From the NCBI RefSeq assembly GCF_900258485.1, contig NZ_OGVE01000004.1:62001-126000 (forward strand): a stretch of 64,000 nt of DNA, given 5' to 3'. Positions 17,486 to 25,244 of this stretch are shown one piece after another. The DNA is from Helcococcus massiliensis (GTDB taxonomy: Bacteria; Bacillota; Clostridia; Tissierellales; Peptoniphilaceae). A program made the position numbers and the translations under genes. The notes beneath the pieces are model-generated. The model was not told the origin of the DNA, did no database searches, and saw nothing but the letters and a program-made list of their open reading frames with translations. Every line of letters starts with the position of its first letter. The first letter of the stretch is position 1.

Positions 17486-17539
17486 ATTCACCTCATTTAA
17501 AATTATATCAGATATTAGGATATTATTAAATAAGAAAAA

Positions 17540-17555
17540 TGTTTCATATGAAACA
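17540..17555. promoter_or_regulatory. parS-like site 1
   Basis: TGTTTCATATGAAACA, a perfect 16-bp palindrome. It differs from the Bacillus parS consensus only at the centre (ATAT instead of ACGT). It lies 55 bases upstream of parA. Confidence 0.82.
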
Positions 17556-17589
17556 TTTTTATATATTTTTATATTTTATTTGGCTAGTT

Positions 17590-17605
17590 AGTTTCATATG
17601 AAACA
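17590..17605. promoter_or_regulatory. parS-like site 2
   Basis: AGTTTCATATGAAACA, 15 of 16 bases the same as site 1. It sits 50 bp from site 1 and about 28 bases before the -35 of the small gene at 17721. Confidence 0.8.
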
Positions 17606-17632
17606 AATTAATAAGAGTTAGTTGTTTATTGT

Positions 17633-17661
17633 TTGACAAAGATAGTTTCGTGTAATAATAT
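17633..17661 (+). promoter_or_regulatory. Promoter of the small membrane-protein gene
   Basis: A perfect -35 TTGACA (17633-17638), exactly 17 bases, then TAATAT (17656-17661). It reads toward the gene at 17721, between parS-like sites 2 and 3, so ParB spreading could affect it. Confidence 0.68.
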
Positions 17662-17720
17662 TTAGATGAATATAAGATATTAATCGCTTTGTACTAGTAA
17701 TTGTGTATTAAGGAGTAAAT

Positions 17721-17942
17721 ATGGACAAATTATTTTGGTGGAATTTAAATCCAATAGAAAAATTTAATCGATACAAATGGGTTTTTCTTTTATTATCAAT
17801 ATTAATTGTAGTTTTATGTTGGAAGTTTAAGCTTGGACCTGCCTTAGTTCTTTCTTTTGTATTTATAGAACTATCATATACAAAGTATGAACTACTCAAA
17901 CTGAAAGCTGACCTATACGAAAAAGAAATAATAGAAAACTAA
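17721..17942 (+). CDS. Small two-helix membrane protein of unknown function
   Basis: A 73-residue protein with a good AAGGAG site before its ATG and its own promoter, so I consider it real. It has two predicted membrane helices (about 20-35, WVFLLLSILIVVLCW, and about 39-51, GPALVLSFVFIEL) and a charged C-terminal tail (KLKADLYEKEIIEN). I recognise no family. It lies between parA and rsmG, where Bacilli encode the nucleoid-occlusion protein Noc, but is on the opposite strand and unrelated. parS-like sites flank it on both sides. Confidence 0.72.
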   Translation: MDKLFWWNLNPIEKFNRYKWVFLLLSILIVVLCWKFKLGPALVLSFVFIELSYTKYELLKLKADLYEKEIIEN

Positions 17943-17974
17943 TTCTTGTATAAGATAATGGAGTCCTGTTTTAA

Positions 17975-17990
17975 AGTTTCATATGAAACA
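17975..17990. promoter_or_regulatory. parS-like site 3
   Basis: AGTTTCATATGAAACA, identical to site 2. It lies 32 bases after the small membrane-protein gene. Confidence 0.8.
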
Positions 17991-18027
17991 ATATTGTCGT
18001 ATATATTTATTTTTTATCAAATTTAAT

Positions 18028-18043
18028 TGTTTCATATGAAACA
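18028..18043. promoter_or_regulatory. parS-like site 4
   Basis: TGTTTCATATGAAACA, identical to site 1, with the symmetry extending outward (AAT before, ATT after). It is 53 bp from site 3. Confidence 0.82.
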
Positions 18044-18075
18044 ATTGTTGTGTTTATTCCTATGATAATTTTAAA

Positions 18076-18091
18076 TGTTTCATATGAAACT
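18076..18091. promoter_or_regulatory. parS-like site 5
   Basis: TGTTTCATATGAAACT, one end base different from sites 1 and 4, and extended by TTAAA/TTTAA on the flanks. It is 48 bp from site 4 and just before the rsmG terminator. Confidence 0.8.
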
Positions 18092-18097
18092 TTAAAA

Positions 18098-18123
18098 TGA
18101 AAAAAGAGCTGGAAACAGCTCTT
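18098..18123 (-). terminator. rsmG terminator
   Basis: An 8-bp stem (AAGAGCTG/CAGCTCTT, 18104-18111 and 18116-18123) with a GAAA-type loop, followed on the minus strand by six T residues. It overlaps the rsmG stop codon and ends the long mnmE-mnmG-rsmG run. Confidence 0.82.
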
Positions 18124-18829
18124 AATTCAATGGTTTAGTTCTTGGCTTACCACCAGCTCTTGGAAATCTATGTGGTGTGTTTTTAATTTTTCTTATAACT
18201 ATAAGACTTCTAGACCCTAAGTCATTAGGAAGTTCGTATTCGAGTACCTTGTCTACATATCCACCAAGTAGCTTGATAGCACCTTTGGCTTCTTTTAATT
18301 CTTCCTTGTAATTTGGTCCCTTCAAAGATATAAAGTATCCTCCAACTTTTACAAAAGGGAGACAATATTCGGATAGGGTAGAAAGGTTAGCAACTGCTCT
18401 AGATACTGATATATCATACTTTTCACGATAATCTTCTTTTCTAGCTAACTCTTCAGCACGACCATGGATTGTTTCCATATTAGTCAATTCTAAATCTGAT
18501 ATTACTACATCTAAGAAGTTGATTCTTTTCTTTAATGAATCTAATAAAGTAAATTCCAGACTATTATTATATATCTTTAGTGGTATACCTGGAAACCCAC
18601 CACCTGTACCTATATCTATAATCTTTTGGTTTTTCTCTATCAAGCCTGACTTGTATACCAATAGAGAATCTAGGAAGTGTTTGATATAAACTTCCTCTTC
18701 ATTGATTATCTTTGTTATGTCAATCTTGTAATTCCATTCTTCCAACAGATTATAAAAAGCTTCGTATTTTTTGATTTCTTTATCTGATAAGGCAAAGCCT
18801 TCTTTTTCAAATAAGTCTTTATACTTCAT
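18122..18829 (-). CDS. rsmG: 16S rRNA (guanine527-N7)-methyltransferase RsmG
   Basis: A 235-residue methyltransferase (GidB) acting on G527 of 16S rRNA. The HFLDSLL segment, the SAM-binding [14 protein letters not shown] and the [11 protein letters not shown] motif are intact. The C-terminus extends to a basic, Pro/Arg-rich tail ([16 protein letters not shown]) seen in many Firmicutes. Its ATG overlaps the end of mnmG by 11 bases, indicating coupling. Confidence 0.96.
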   Translation of the reverse strand: MKYKDLFEKEGFALSDKEIKKYEAFYNLLEEWNYKIDITKIINEEEVYIKHFLDSLLVYKSGLIEKNQKIIDIGTGGGFPGIPLKIYNNSLEFTLLDSLKKRINFLDVVISDLELTNMETIHGRAEELARKEDYREKYDISVSRAVANLSTLSEYCLPFVKVGGYFISLKGPNYKEELKEAKGAIKLLGGYVDKVLEYELPNDLGSRSLIVIRKIKNTPHRFPRAGGKPRTKPLN

Positions 18830-20720
18830 TGTTCTTCCTTCTCTGTACTTCTAGGTATATTAGGATAACATTGATATCTGCAGGTGTCACACCTGACATT
18901 CTTGAAGCTTGTCCAACAGAATTCGGCTTAATCTTATTTAATTTTTCAACAGCCTCATGTTTTAACCCATCTATTTGACCATAGTCTTCAATATGGTCTA
19001 ATCTCTTGTTTTCCATTTTCTTGAACTGTGAAATTTGTGCATTTTGCTTATTTATATAGCCTTCGTACTTGATTTGTGTTTGGACTTCTAATATATATGG
19101 TCTCTTTATTTCCGGTCTTTCCGTATCAAATACCTTTACTAATTCATAATCTAATTCTGGTCTTTTTATTAGATCATATAGGGTAGTACCTGTTTTAATT
19201 GGATTTGAGTCTAAATCTTCCAATAGGTCATTATTTTCCTGTGTAGGGGTTATCATGATGTCTTTTAGTCTGTCTAATTCTTTTTCTATTGCTTCTTTCT
19301 TTTCTAGCATTAGGTCATATCTTTCTTGACTTACAAGACCTAGATCATATCCCTTTTGAGTTAGTCTCAAATCAGCATTATCTTGTCTTAAAGTTAGCCT
19401 ATATTCAGCTCTTGAAGTCATCATTCTATATGGTTCTACTTGGTCTTTAGTTACTAGGTCATCTATAAGTACGCCTATATAGGCCTCTGACCTATCTAAA
19501 ATGAATGGTTCTTTGCCATCTATGTTTAATACGGCATTTATACCTGCCATTAATCCTTGGGCAGCAGCTTCTTCATAGCCTGATGTACCATTTATTTGTC
19601 CTGCAAAAAACAGGTTATCTATATTTGTAGACTCTAAATTACTTTTTAAGTTGGTTGCATCTAGGCAATCATATTCAATACCGTGGGCAGGTCTCATAAA
19701 TTCAACATTTTCTAGGCCCACTATAGTCTTGTAGAATTCTTCTTGGACTTCTACTGGTAAGGTAGATGAAGCACCTTGTACATACATTTCATTTGTAGAC
19801 CTACCTTCTGGCTCTATAAATATAATATGTTGGTCTTTGTCAGCAAATCTTACAACCTTGTCTTCTATCGAAGGACAATATCTTGGACCTATACCTTCAA
19901 CCATACCTGAATACATAGGGGATCTGTGTAATTCCCTTCTTATGATTTCATGGGTTTCAGGTCTTGTATGAGTCTGCCAAGTCAAGGCTTGGTCGTAAGA
20001 AAAGTCTTTGTCTATATTTAAGAATGAGAAAGGAACCGGGTTTTCATCTCCATATTGCGGAACCATTTGTGAATAGTCTAATGACCTACTATTTACCCTT
20101 GCTGGGGTACCAGTTTTGAACCTTCTTAAATCAAAGCCTAATTCTTCTAAGCTGTTAGATAAGAATTTTGAAGGTTTCATCCCGTGAGGACCTGATGAAT
20201 ACTGTAATTCACCCATCATTATCAATCCATTTAAGTAGGTTCCTGTTGCTACTATTACAGCCTTAGCTTCATAGATAGCTCCCGTAGTAGTTTTAACTCC
20301 TCTTACCTTACCATCTTCTACTATAAGGTCTGTAACTTCAGCTTCTAAGACCCTTAAATTTTCTGTATTTTCTAAGGTTTTCTTCATTTCTTCGTGGTAT
20401 AGTCTTTTATCAGCCTGAACTCTTAAAGAATGGATTGCAGGGCCCTTTGATGTGTTTAACATCTTTGATTGAATTGAAGCCTTATCTGTATTTAGTCCAA
20501 TTTCTCCACCCAAAGCATCAACTTCTCTAACTAGGTGACCCTTACCAGTACCACCAATATTTGGATTACATGGTAGGTCAGCTATAGCTTCAAGACTGAT
20601 ACTTGCTACAATTGTCTTTTTTCCTAATCTTGCTGCTGCCAATCCCGCTTCGACACCAGCATGTCCAGCACCGATTACAAAAACGTCAACATTGTCAGCA
20701 ATATATTCTCTTATTTCCAT
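18819..20720 (-). CDS. mnmG: tRNA uridine-5-carboxymethylaminomethyl modification enzyme MnmG
   Basis: A 633-residue FAD enzyme (GidA) that, with MnmE, modifies wobble U34 of several tRNAs. The FAD loop [17 protein letters not shown] is near residue 17. [32 protein letters not shown] and the C-terminal region ending in AGVTPADI-like [13 protein letters not shown] are all present. Length is normal. It lies 72 bp after mnmE with no clear terminator between them. Confidence 0.97.
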   Translation of the reverse strand: MEIREYIADNVDVFVIGAGHAGVEAGLAAARLGKKTIVASISLEAIADLPCNPNIGGTGKGHLVREVDALGGEIGLNTDKASIQSKMLNTSKGPAIHSLRVQADKRLYHEEMKKTLENTENLRVLEAEVTDLIVEDGKVRGVKTTTGAIYEAKAVIVATGTYLNGLIMMGELQYSSGPHGMKPSKFLSNSLEELGFDLRRFKTGTPARVNSRSLDYSQMVPQYGDENPVPFSFLNIDKDFSYDQALTWQTHTRPETHEIIRRELHRSPMYSGMVEGIGPRYCPSIEDKVVRFADKDQHIIFIEPEGRSTNEMYVQGASSTLPVEVQEEFYKTIVGLENVEFMRPAHGIEYDCLDATNLKSNLESTNIDNLFFAGQINGTSGYEEAAAQGLMAGINAVLNIDGKEPFILDRSEAYIGVLIDDLVTKDQVEPYRMMTSRAEYRLTLRQDNADLRLTQKGYDLGLVSQERYDLMLEKKEAIEKELDRLKDIMITPTQENNDLLEDLDSNPIKTGTTLYDLIKRPELDYELVKVFDTERPEIKRPYILEVQTQIKYEGYINKQNAQISQFKKMENKRLDHIEDYGQIDGLKHEAVEKLNKIKPNSVGQASRMSGVTPADINVILIYLEVQRRKNNEV

Positions 20721-20792
20721 AAAATCTCCTTGAAATAGTTAAATAATTAACACTTTGACTGTTTCTTATATCTATTTTCTAATCTTCTTTTT

Positions 20793-22169
20793 TTATTTTC
20801 CTATACAAAAATCATTAAAGATTTTATCTAGGACATCTTCTTCAATCGTTTCACCAGTTATTTCACTTAATTGATTATAAGCATTTCTTAGATCGATTTC
20901 AATAGCGTCTAAAGGATAGCCCTTCTTAGAGCTTTTTATAGCTGTAGCTATATTATCCCTTGCCTTGACCAATAAATCCCTGTGACGGAGGTTTGTGATC
21001 AATGTAGTGTTAGACACCTTAATATCTCCATCTAAGAATAAATCAATTATAGAATTCTCTAGTTCCTTGATTCCTTCTTCTTTTAAAATGGAAGTTTCTA
21101 TTATCATATTATTTTCAAAGTTATCATATATGATATTTTTATCCATTAATTTAGATAAGTCATTTTTATTTAAAAGAATGATGGACTTTCTATTTTTAAT
21201 CAATTCCATTATTTCTTTATCTTCTTGGTCAAAATCTTTAGAAACATCAAATATAGCTATGATTAAATCTGCTTCCTCTGCTATTTTCCTTGATTTTTCT
21301 ACACCGATTGACTCTACTAAATCTTCTGTATCTCTTATACCTGCAGTATCTATTATATTTATAGATATGCCTCCAAGGTCTATTGATTCTTCAATAGTAT
21401 CCCTAGTTGTACCAGCCACATCTGTTACTATGGCTCTGTTGTCTTGGACTAGGGCGTTTAATAGGGAAGACTTACCTACATTTGGCTTACCAATAATAGC
21501 AGTTTTGATACCTTCTTTTATAATTCTACCCTTATTGGCAGAATTTATTAAAGCATCTAAGTCTTCTATTATGACATCAGATTTTTCATAAACTGGTTCT
21601 ATAGGTAGGTCATCTTCAAAGTCTTCCATAAAATTGATGGAATATTCAACTCTAGCTAAGAGGTCTAGCATCTTTGTTTTGATATCTTTTACCTTTGAAG
21701 CAACTGAACCCTTTAATTGTAATAGGGAAGCCTCATAGGCCTTGTCAGTTTTTGCATCAATTAAATCTATTACAGCTTCTGCCTGGGATAGGTCCAACCT
21801 CCCATTTAAGAAGGCTCTTTTGGTAAATTCACCTCTTTCAGCTATTCTCGCCCCTTCTTTCAAAAGTAGGTTTAGGATTTTCTTTACAGCTATAAAACCA
21901 CCATGGCAATATATTTCAACCATATCTTCTCTTGTATAAGTCTTTGGACCTTGCATATAGGCTAAAAGGACCTCATCTATCATTTCATCTTGGTCGTAAA
22001 TATAGCCATAGGTCATTTTTTTATTTTCAAAATTATCTACAGTATTTTTTTTATAGTTTCTATATATTCTTTTTGCAATGTCTAAGGATTGGTCACCAGA
22101 CATCCTTACTATACCTATGCCAGCTTCACCAACAGCACTTGATATTGCTGCAATTGTTTGTTCAGACAT
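20793..22169 (-). CDS. mnmE: tRNA modification GTPase MnmE
   Basis: A 458-residue GTPase (TrmE), the partner of MnmG in cmnm5U34 formation. The N-terminal folate-binding domain starts with IAAISSAVGEAGIGIVRMSG. The inserted G domain has GKPNVGKSSLLNAL, DTAGIRDT and NKND. The C-terminus ends in FNDFCIGK, carrying the catalytic Cys. It is preceded by the jag terminator, so it probably starts its own transcript or depends on readthrough. Confidence 0.97.
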   Translation of the reverse strand: MSEQTIAAISSAVGEAGIGIVRMSGDQSLDIAKRIYRNYKKNTVDNFENKKMTYGYIYDQDEMIDEVLLAYMQGPKTYTREDMVEIYCHGGFIAVKKILNLLLKEGARIAERGEFTKRAFLNGRLDLSQAEAVIDLIDAKTDKAYEASLLQLKGSVASKVKDIKTKMLDLLARVEYSINFMEDFEDDLPIEPVYEKSDVIIEDLDALINSANKGRIIKEGIKTAIIGKPNVGKSSLLNALVQDNRAIVTDVAGTTRDTIEESIDLGGISINIIDTAGIRDTEDLVESIGVEKSRKIAEEADLIIAIFDVSKDFDQEDKEIMELIKNRKSIILLNKNDLSKLMDKNIIYDNFENNMIIETSILKEEGIKELENSIIDLFLDGDIKVSNTTLITNLRHRDLLVKARDNIATAIKSSKKGYPLDAIEIDLRNAYNQLSEITGETIEEDVLDKIFNDFCIGK

Positions 22170-22190
22170 ATATTTACCCTTTCTTTTTAT

Positions 22191-22229
22191 ATAAAAAACG
22201 TCCCAAATGTTAACATTTAGGGACGTTTT
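22191..22229 (-). terminator. Terminator or attenuator between jag and mnmE
   Basis: A 16-bp stem with one bulged base (22195-22210 with 22213-22229), a two-base loop and minus-strand TTTTTT. It begins two bases after the jag stop codon and should cut most transcription from the rpmH operon before mnmE. Confidence 0.82.
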
Positions 22230-22231
22230 AC

Positions 22232-23284
22232 TTATAAGCCTTTATATCTCACAACAACTTTTCTATTTGGGAATTTACCAGTTGAAACTGTTTCTATTTC
22301 CTTGTAACTTTGTAAAGCTGTGTGGACAATTCTTCTTTCGTATGAATTCATAGCTTTTAGTGCTATAGGCTTTTTAGTTTTTAGAACCTTATAAGCAACT
22401 CTTTTTGCATTATTTTCAATATTTGCTTTTTTCCTATCCCTATAGTTACCTGCATTTAAAGTTATTCTATAGAAATTACTTGTTTTGTTATTTGTTAAAA
22501 AGCTTAATATATATTGAAGCGCATTTAATGTTTCGCCCTTAGCACCAATTACTATACCAGTATCATTTTCAGATATGTCGCTTAATTCTAAATTAATAAT
22601 ATTATCTCTTGCAGTTTCGTAGCTAACCTTAGCTTCTATGTGCATTTTGATAAGTAGATCTTCCAAGTTTTGTTTAACTTTTTCTGCTACTTCAACTAAG
22701 CTATCATTATCTGTAACTTCTTTAGCTTCTCCTGAAAATAGTAATTCTCTGGTGTTTAATGTTTTTTCTAAGTCTGACCTATAGATAGTTTCTTCTTTTT
22801 CTTCTTGTTCTTCTATGATTTCTTCTTCTGGTTGGTATCCTTCTTCATATAAACCATCAAATTCATCATCTGAGTCTTGGTCAAAATCATTTTCAGCTGA
22901 AAGTTCTTCAACTTCTTCTTTTGCCTCATCATCAGACTTCTTATACATATTGATTTCAACACTATTATCATAATCTTCTTCAGTTTCTATGTCAGAATCT
23001 AAAGTATTAACATCTTTATCTGTAAAATCTTTATATAATTTTCCTTTTAAGTTATCTTTGTTATCAGATTTTAAATCAGAAAATATATCTTCTACATCAA
23101 TTGAAAGTTTTTCTTTTTCTTTGATCTTTACAATTGCATCTTCACCACCAAATAAGCCAAATAATCCTTTAGTAGCTTCTTGTATAATCTCTATATCTGC
23201 ATCATCTCTATCTATATTTAATTCTTTAATACCAGCTTCAACTGCTTCTTCAATTGTTTTAGCTGTTTTTATTATAGATCTCAT
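22232..23284 (-). CDS. jag: Jag / KhpB (EloR) RNA-binding protein
   Basis: A 350-residue protein with three domains: a Jag_N domain (about 1-52, with the KGLFGLFGG motif), an unusually long and very acidic linker (about 60-195, rich in Asp, Glu and Ser), then a type II KH domain (VIGAKGETLNALQYI) and an R3H domain (MNSYERRIVHTAL). KhpB/EloR binds RNA with KhpA and controls cell elongation in streptococci. It sits in the conserved yidC-jag pair with a nine-base gap. The linker is longer than in many homologues. Confidence 0.93.
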   Translation of the reverse strand: MRSIIKTAKTIEEAVEAGIKELNIDRDDADIEIIQEATKGLFGLFGGEDAIVKIKEKEKLSIDVEDIFSDLKSDNKDNLKGKLYKDFTDKDVNTLDSDIETEEDYDNSVEINMYKKSDDEAKEEVEELSAENDFDQDSDDEFDGLYEEGYQPEEEIIEEQEEKEETIYRSDLEKTLNTRELLFSGEAKEVTDNDSLVEVAEKVKQNLEDLLIKMHIEAKVSYETARDNIINLELSDISENDTGIVIGAKGETLNALQYILSFLTNNKTSNFYRITLNAGNYRDRKKANIENNAKRVAYKVLKTKKPIALKAMNSYERRIVHTALQSYKEIETVSTGKFPNRKVVVRYKGL

Positions 23285-23293
23285 TCTTACCTC

Positions 23294-24055
23294 TTACTTT
23301 GTTTCAGTTTTGCCTGTAGCCAATCTAAATAATTTTACTAAACCTCTTATTATAACTTCTAGGAAATTACCAACTGTCCAATATAAAACAACACCAGCTG
23401 CAAGACCTCTAAAGATAAAGAACATCATCAATGGCATTACATAAAGCATTGTGTTCATACCTGCTGCTTGTGGGTTAGCTTGGGCCATGTTTTTACTATT
23501 TAACCATGAATAAGCTAATTGTGACAATGAGTTAATCAATGGTAAAGCAAATCCTGTAGGGTCTGCTAAGGATAGGTTTGGTATCCAGAAAAAGTTTTTG
23601 TGAATTTCAGCAAATTTTTCTTTTCCTAAGAAGTAGTCTGCATTGTTGATAACACTCAATAATGCGAATACTATAACCATTTGTATGATAAGCATTAGGC
23701 AAGATTTTCCTGTACCAGCCATCAACTTATTTTCTCTTTGGAATTCCATCAATTTTTGTTGGTAAATTTGTTGGTCATATCCATATTTTTCTTTTAACTT
23801 TTCCATTTCTGGCTGTAACAATCTTTGTTTTTCTGCATTTTTAGCATTTTGTATTGTTGTAGGCAAAGTTATCAACTTGTATAAAAGTCCCATGATTATA
23901 AGGGTAACAGCATAATCTGATATGTGTTGTGTTTGTAAGCCTAAGCCTTCAACTGTGTTAAATATAAATTCAAATAACCTACCCAATAAGCCTGCTAGAA
24001 AATTTGGCTGGTAGTTTGCATTTGTTTTAGCTAATATCATTGATATTTCTATCAT
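23294..24055 (-). CDS. yidC: Membrane protein insertase YidC (Oxa1 family)
   Basis: A 253-residue insertase with about five membrane helices. The core starts at ISDYAVTLIIMGLLYKLITLPTT, with the charged hairpin KLKEKYGYDQQIYQQKLMEFQRE and the C-terminal LPLMMFF-like MPLMMFFIFRGLAAGVVLYW. No clear lipobox signal peptide is seen, unlike Bacillus SpoIIIJ. AGGAGG precedes the ATG. It works with YidD and the Sec machinery to insert membrane proteins. Confidence 0.95.
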   Translation of the reverse strand: MIEISMILAKTNANYQPNFLAGLLGRLFEFIFNTVEGLGLQTQHISDYAVTLIIMGLLYKLITLPTTIQNAKNAEKQRLLQPEMEKLKEKYGYDQQIYQQKLMEFQRENKLMAGTGKSCLMLIIQMVIVFALLSVINNADYFLGKEKFAEIHKNFFWIPNLSLADPTGFALPLINSLSQLAYSWLNSKNMAQANPQAAGMNTMLYVMPLMMFFIFRGLAAGVVLYWTVGNFLEVIIRGLVKLFRLATGKTETK

Positions 24056-24063
24056 TTTTCCTC

Positions 24064-24276
24064 CTAAGATAAGGGATCGTATCCTCCCTTGCTAAAGGGA
24101 TTACATCTCAAAATTCTCCATATAGTAAGAAAAGAAGCTTTTAAAAAGTTGTACTTTTTATAGGCTTCTATTGCGTACTGAGAACATGTAGGTGTGTATT
24201 TACATTTATTTTGTCCAAACATAGGAGAAATAAATTTTCTGTATTGTTCTATTAAAAACACCATTATTTTATTCAT
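24064..24276 (-). CDS. yidD: Membrane protein insertion efficiency factor YidD
   Basis: A 70-residue protein with the family's core: a short amphipathic N-terminus, [10 protein letters not shown], then [14 protein letters not shown] with its conserved Cys, and [15 protein letters not shown]. The start codon overlaps the rnpA stop by one base (TAATG), which indicates coupled translation. Confidence 0.95.
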   Translation of the reverse strand: MNKIMVFLIEQYRKFISPMFGQNKCKYTPTCSQYAIEAYKKYNFLKASFLTIWRILRCNPFSKGGYDPLS

Positions 24277-24608
24277 TATTTGCCCTTCTTAGTAATATTT
24301 ATAAGATGGAGTAATGACGATTCTAATTCCTTATAATCATAATCTACTGTATGATATTTAGGTGTAATTATATAGTCTTTATTTTCAAATTTATCCAAAT
24401 TAAGACGAATAATCTCTTTGAGCCTTCGTCTTATTTTATTTCTCTTATTTGCTTTTCCAAATTTTTTTGTAATGGTAAATCCAAATCTAGGAAAGTTAAA
24501 TTCATTGTTAGCAACTAATATCCTATAATCTTTATTATGATATCTCTTTGACTTTTTATATAATCTCTTGAATTCTTCGTTATCTTTTATCCTGTTTTTA
24601 GATTCCAT
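24276..24608 (-). CDS. rnpA: Ribonuclease P protein component
   Basis: A 110-residue basic protein that assists the RNase P RNA in tRNA 5' maturation. The RNR motif region [19 protein letters not shown] (about 48-66) and the N-terminal [14 protein letters not shown] are typical. It starts 15 bases after the rpmH stop in the conserved rpmH-rnpA-yidD-yidC-jag operon. Confidence 0.96.
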   Translation of the reverse strand: MESKNRIKDNEEFKRLYKKSKRYHNKDYRILVANNEFNFPRFGFTITKKFGKANKRNKIRRRLKEIIRLNLDKFENKDYIITPKYHTVDYDYKELESSLLHLINITKKGK

Positions 24609-24623
24609 CTTTCACCTAAATTT

Positions 24624-24758
24624 CTATAGAGATATTTTTTTTCTACCTTTTTGTCTTCTTGCTTTTAAAACTCTTCTTCCGCCAACTGTTGACATTCTCT
24701 TTCTAAAACCGTGTGTTCTAGATCTTTTTCTTCTACTTGGTTGATAAGTTCTTTTCAT
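24624..24758 (-). CDS. rpmH: 50S ribosomal protein L34
   Basis: A 44-residue protein starting [18 protein letters not shown] and ending GRKKISL, with [19 protein letters not shown] in between, matching L34 throughout. AAGGAG lies eight bases before the ATG. First gene of the minus-strand operon leaving the origin, directly behind a consensus promoter. Confidence 0.97.
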   Translation of the reverse strand: MKRTYQPSRRKRSRTHGFRKRMSTVGGRRVLKARRQKGRKKISL

Positions 24759-24811
24759 AATTTTCTCCTTCTAATTTTTTTATCGCAAAATAACGACATA
24801 AATCAATTAAC

Positions 24812-24840
24812 ATTATAGATATTTTGCAAGCTATTGTCAA
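24812..24840 (-). promoter_or_regulatory. Consensus promoter of the rpmH operon
   Basis: A perfect TTGACA (24835-24840), exactly 17 bases, and a perfect TATAAT (24812-24817) on the minus strand, about 54 bases before rpmH. It is the strongest promoter by sequence in the window. Confidence 0.88.
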
Positions 24841-24966
24841 GTTAAGCATAGTAATCAAAGATATAAATCTTATTTTTCTAAACATGTCTTAATCCATCTT
24901 ATTTCAAACTTCTGTTTTGTGAATCGAAAGTAAAATATCCACTTCTGTGGATAAGTCTATTAAAAT

Positions 24967-24995
24967 TTGATGTTTATGCTGTTTATTGCTATAAT
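24967..24995 (+). promoter_or_regulatory. Probable dnaA promoter
   Basis: TTGATG (24967-24972), 17 bases, then a perfect TATAAT (24990-24995). The transcript would start near 25002 and carry a leader of about 240 bases that includes most of the DnaA boxes, the arrangement expected for DnaA autoregulation. Confidence 0.6.
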
Positions 24996-25180
24996 ATTAA
25001 AGGAAATATTAACTTTTCAACAGTTTATTCACAATCTTATCCACTAAGTTGATATCTTGTGGATATTTATTTTGGATAAGTCTTAAAAATCTTAATTTTT
25101 CAAGTCTTTTTCTTGTGAATAATTGTCTATAACTTTGAAATACATTTTTGTGGATAAGTCTATTTTGTTTAACTAGATTC

Positions 25181-25198
25181 TGATGTTTTCAAACATCA
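25181..25198. promoter_or_regulatory. 18-bp dyad in the dnaA leader
   Basis: TGATGTTT-TC-AAACATCA, a perfect 8-bp inverted repeat with a two-base centre, about 47 bases before the dnaA start. The two-base gap is too short for a good RNA loop, so a protein-binding operator seems more likely than a hairpin. No terminator T run follows. Confidence 0.4.
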
Positions 25199-25244
25199 TA
25201 AGTTATGAATTGTCGTGGATAAATTGTTGATATGTGGAGGAAAA

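Larger units (their letters stand above)
24935..25222. other. oriC, upstream part: DnaA-box cluster before dnaA
   Basis: In the 486-base gap between rpmH and dnaA I find two perfect DnaA boxes (TGTGGATAA at 24946-24954 and 25149-25157). Six more match at 8 of 9: TTATTCACA 25025, TTATCCACT 25037, TGTGGATAT 25058, TTTGGATAA 25071, TGTGAATAA 25114 and CGTGGATAA 25214. One 7-of-9 match, ATATCCACT, is at 24935. The gene orientation switches here from mostly minus to mostly plus, consistent with bidirectional replication. This corresponds to the incAB part of a bipartite Bacillus-type origin. Confidence 0.9.

Noticed and set aside
17492-18121. A noc gene between parA and rsmG
   Set aside because: No ParB-like open frame exists on either strand here; only the 73-residue membrane protein does.
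20995-21591. A 198-codon open frame antisense to mnmE
   Set aside because: Fully covered by the well-conserved mnmE; Ser/Ile-rich shadow translation without domain features.
25215-25244. An earlier GTG start for dnaA
   Set aside because: The GTG is part of a DnaA box and has no ribosome site; the ATG at 25245 has GTGGAGG at the right distance and gives the conserved N-terminus.
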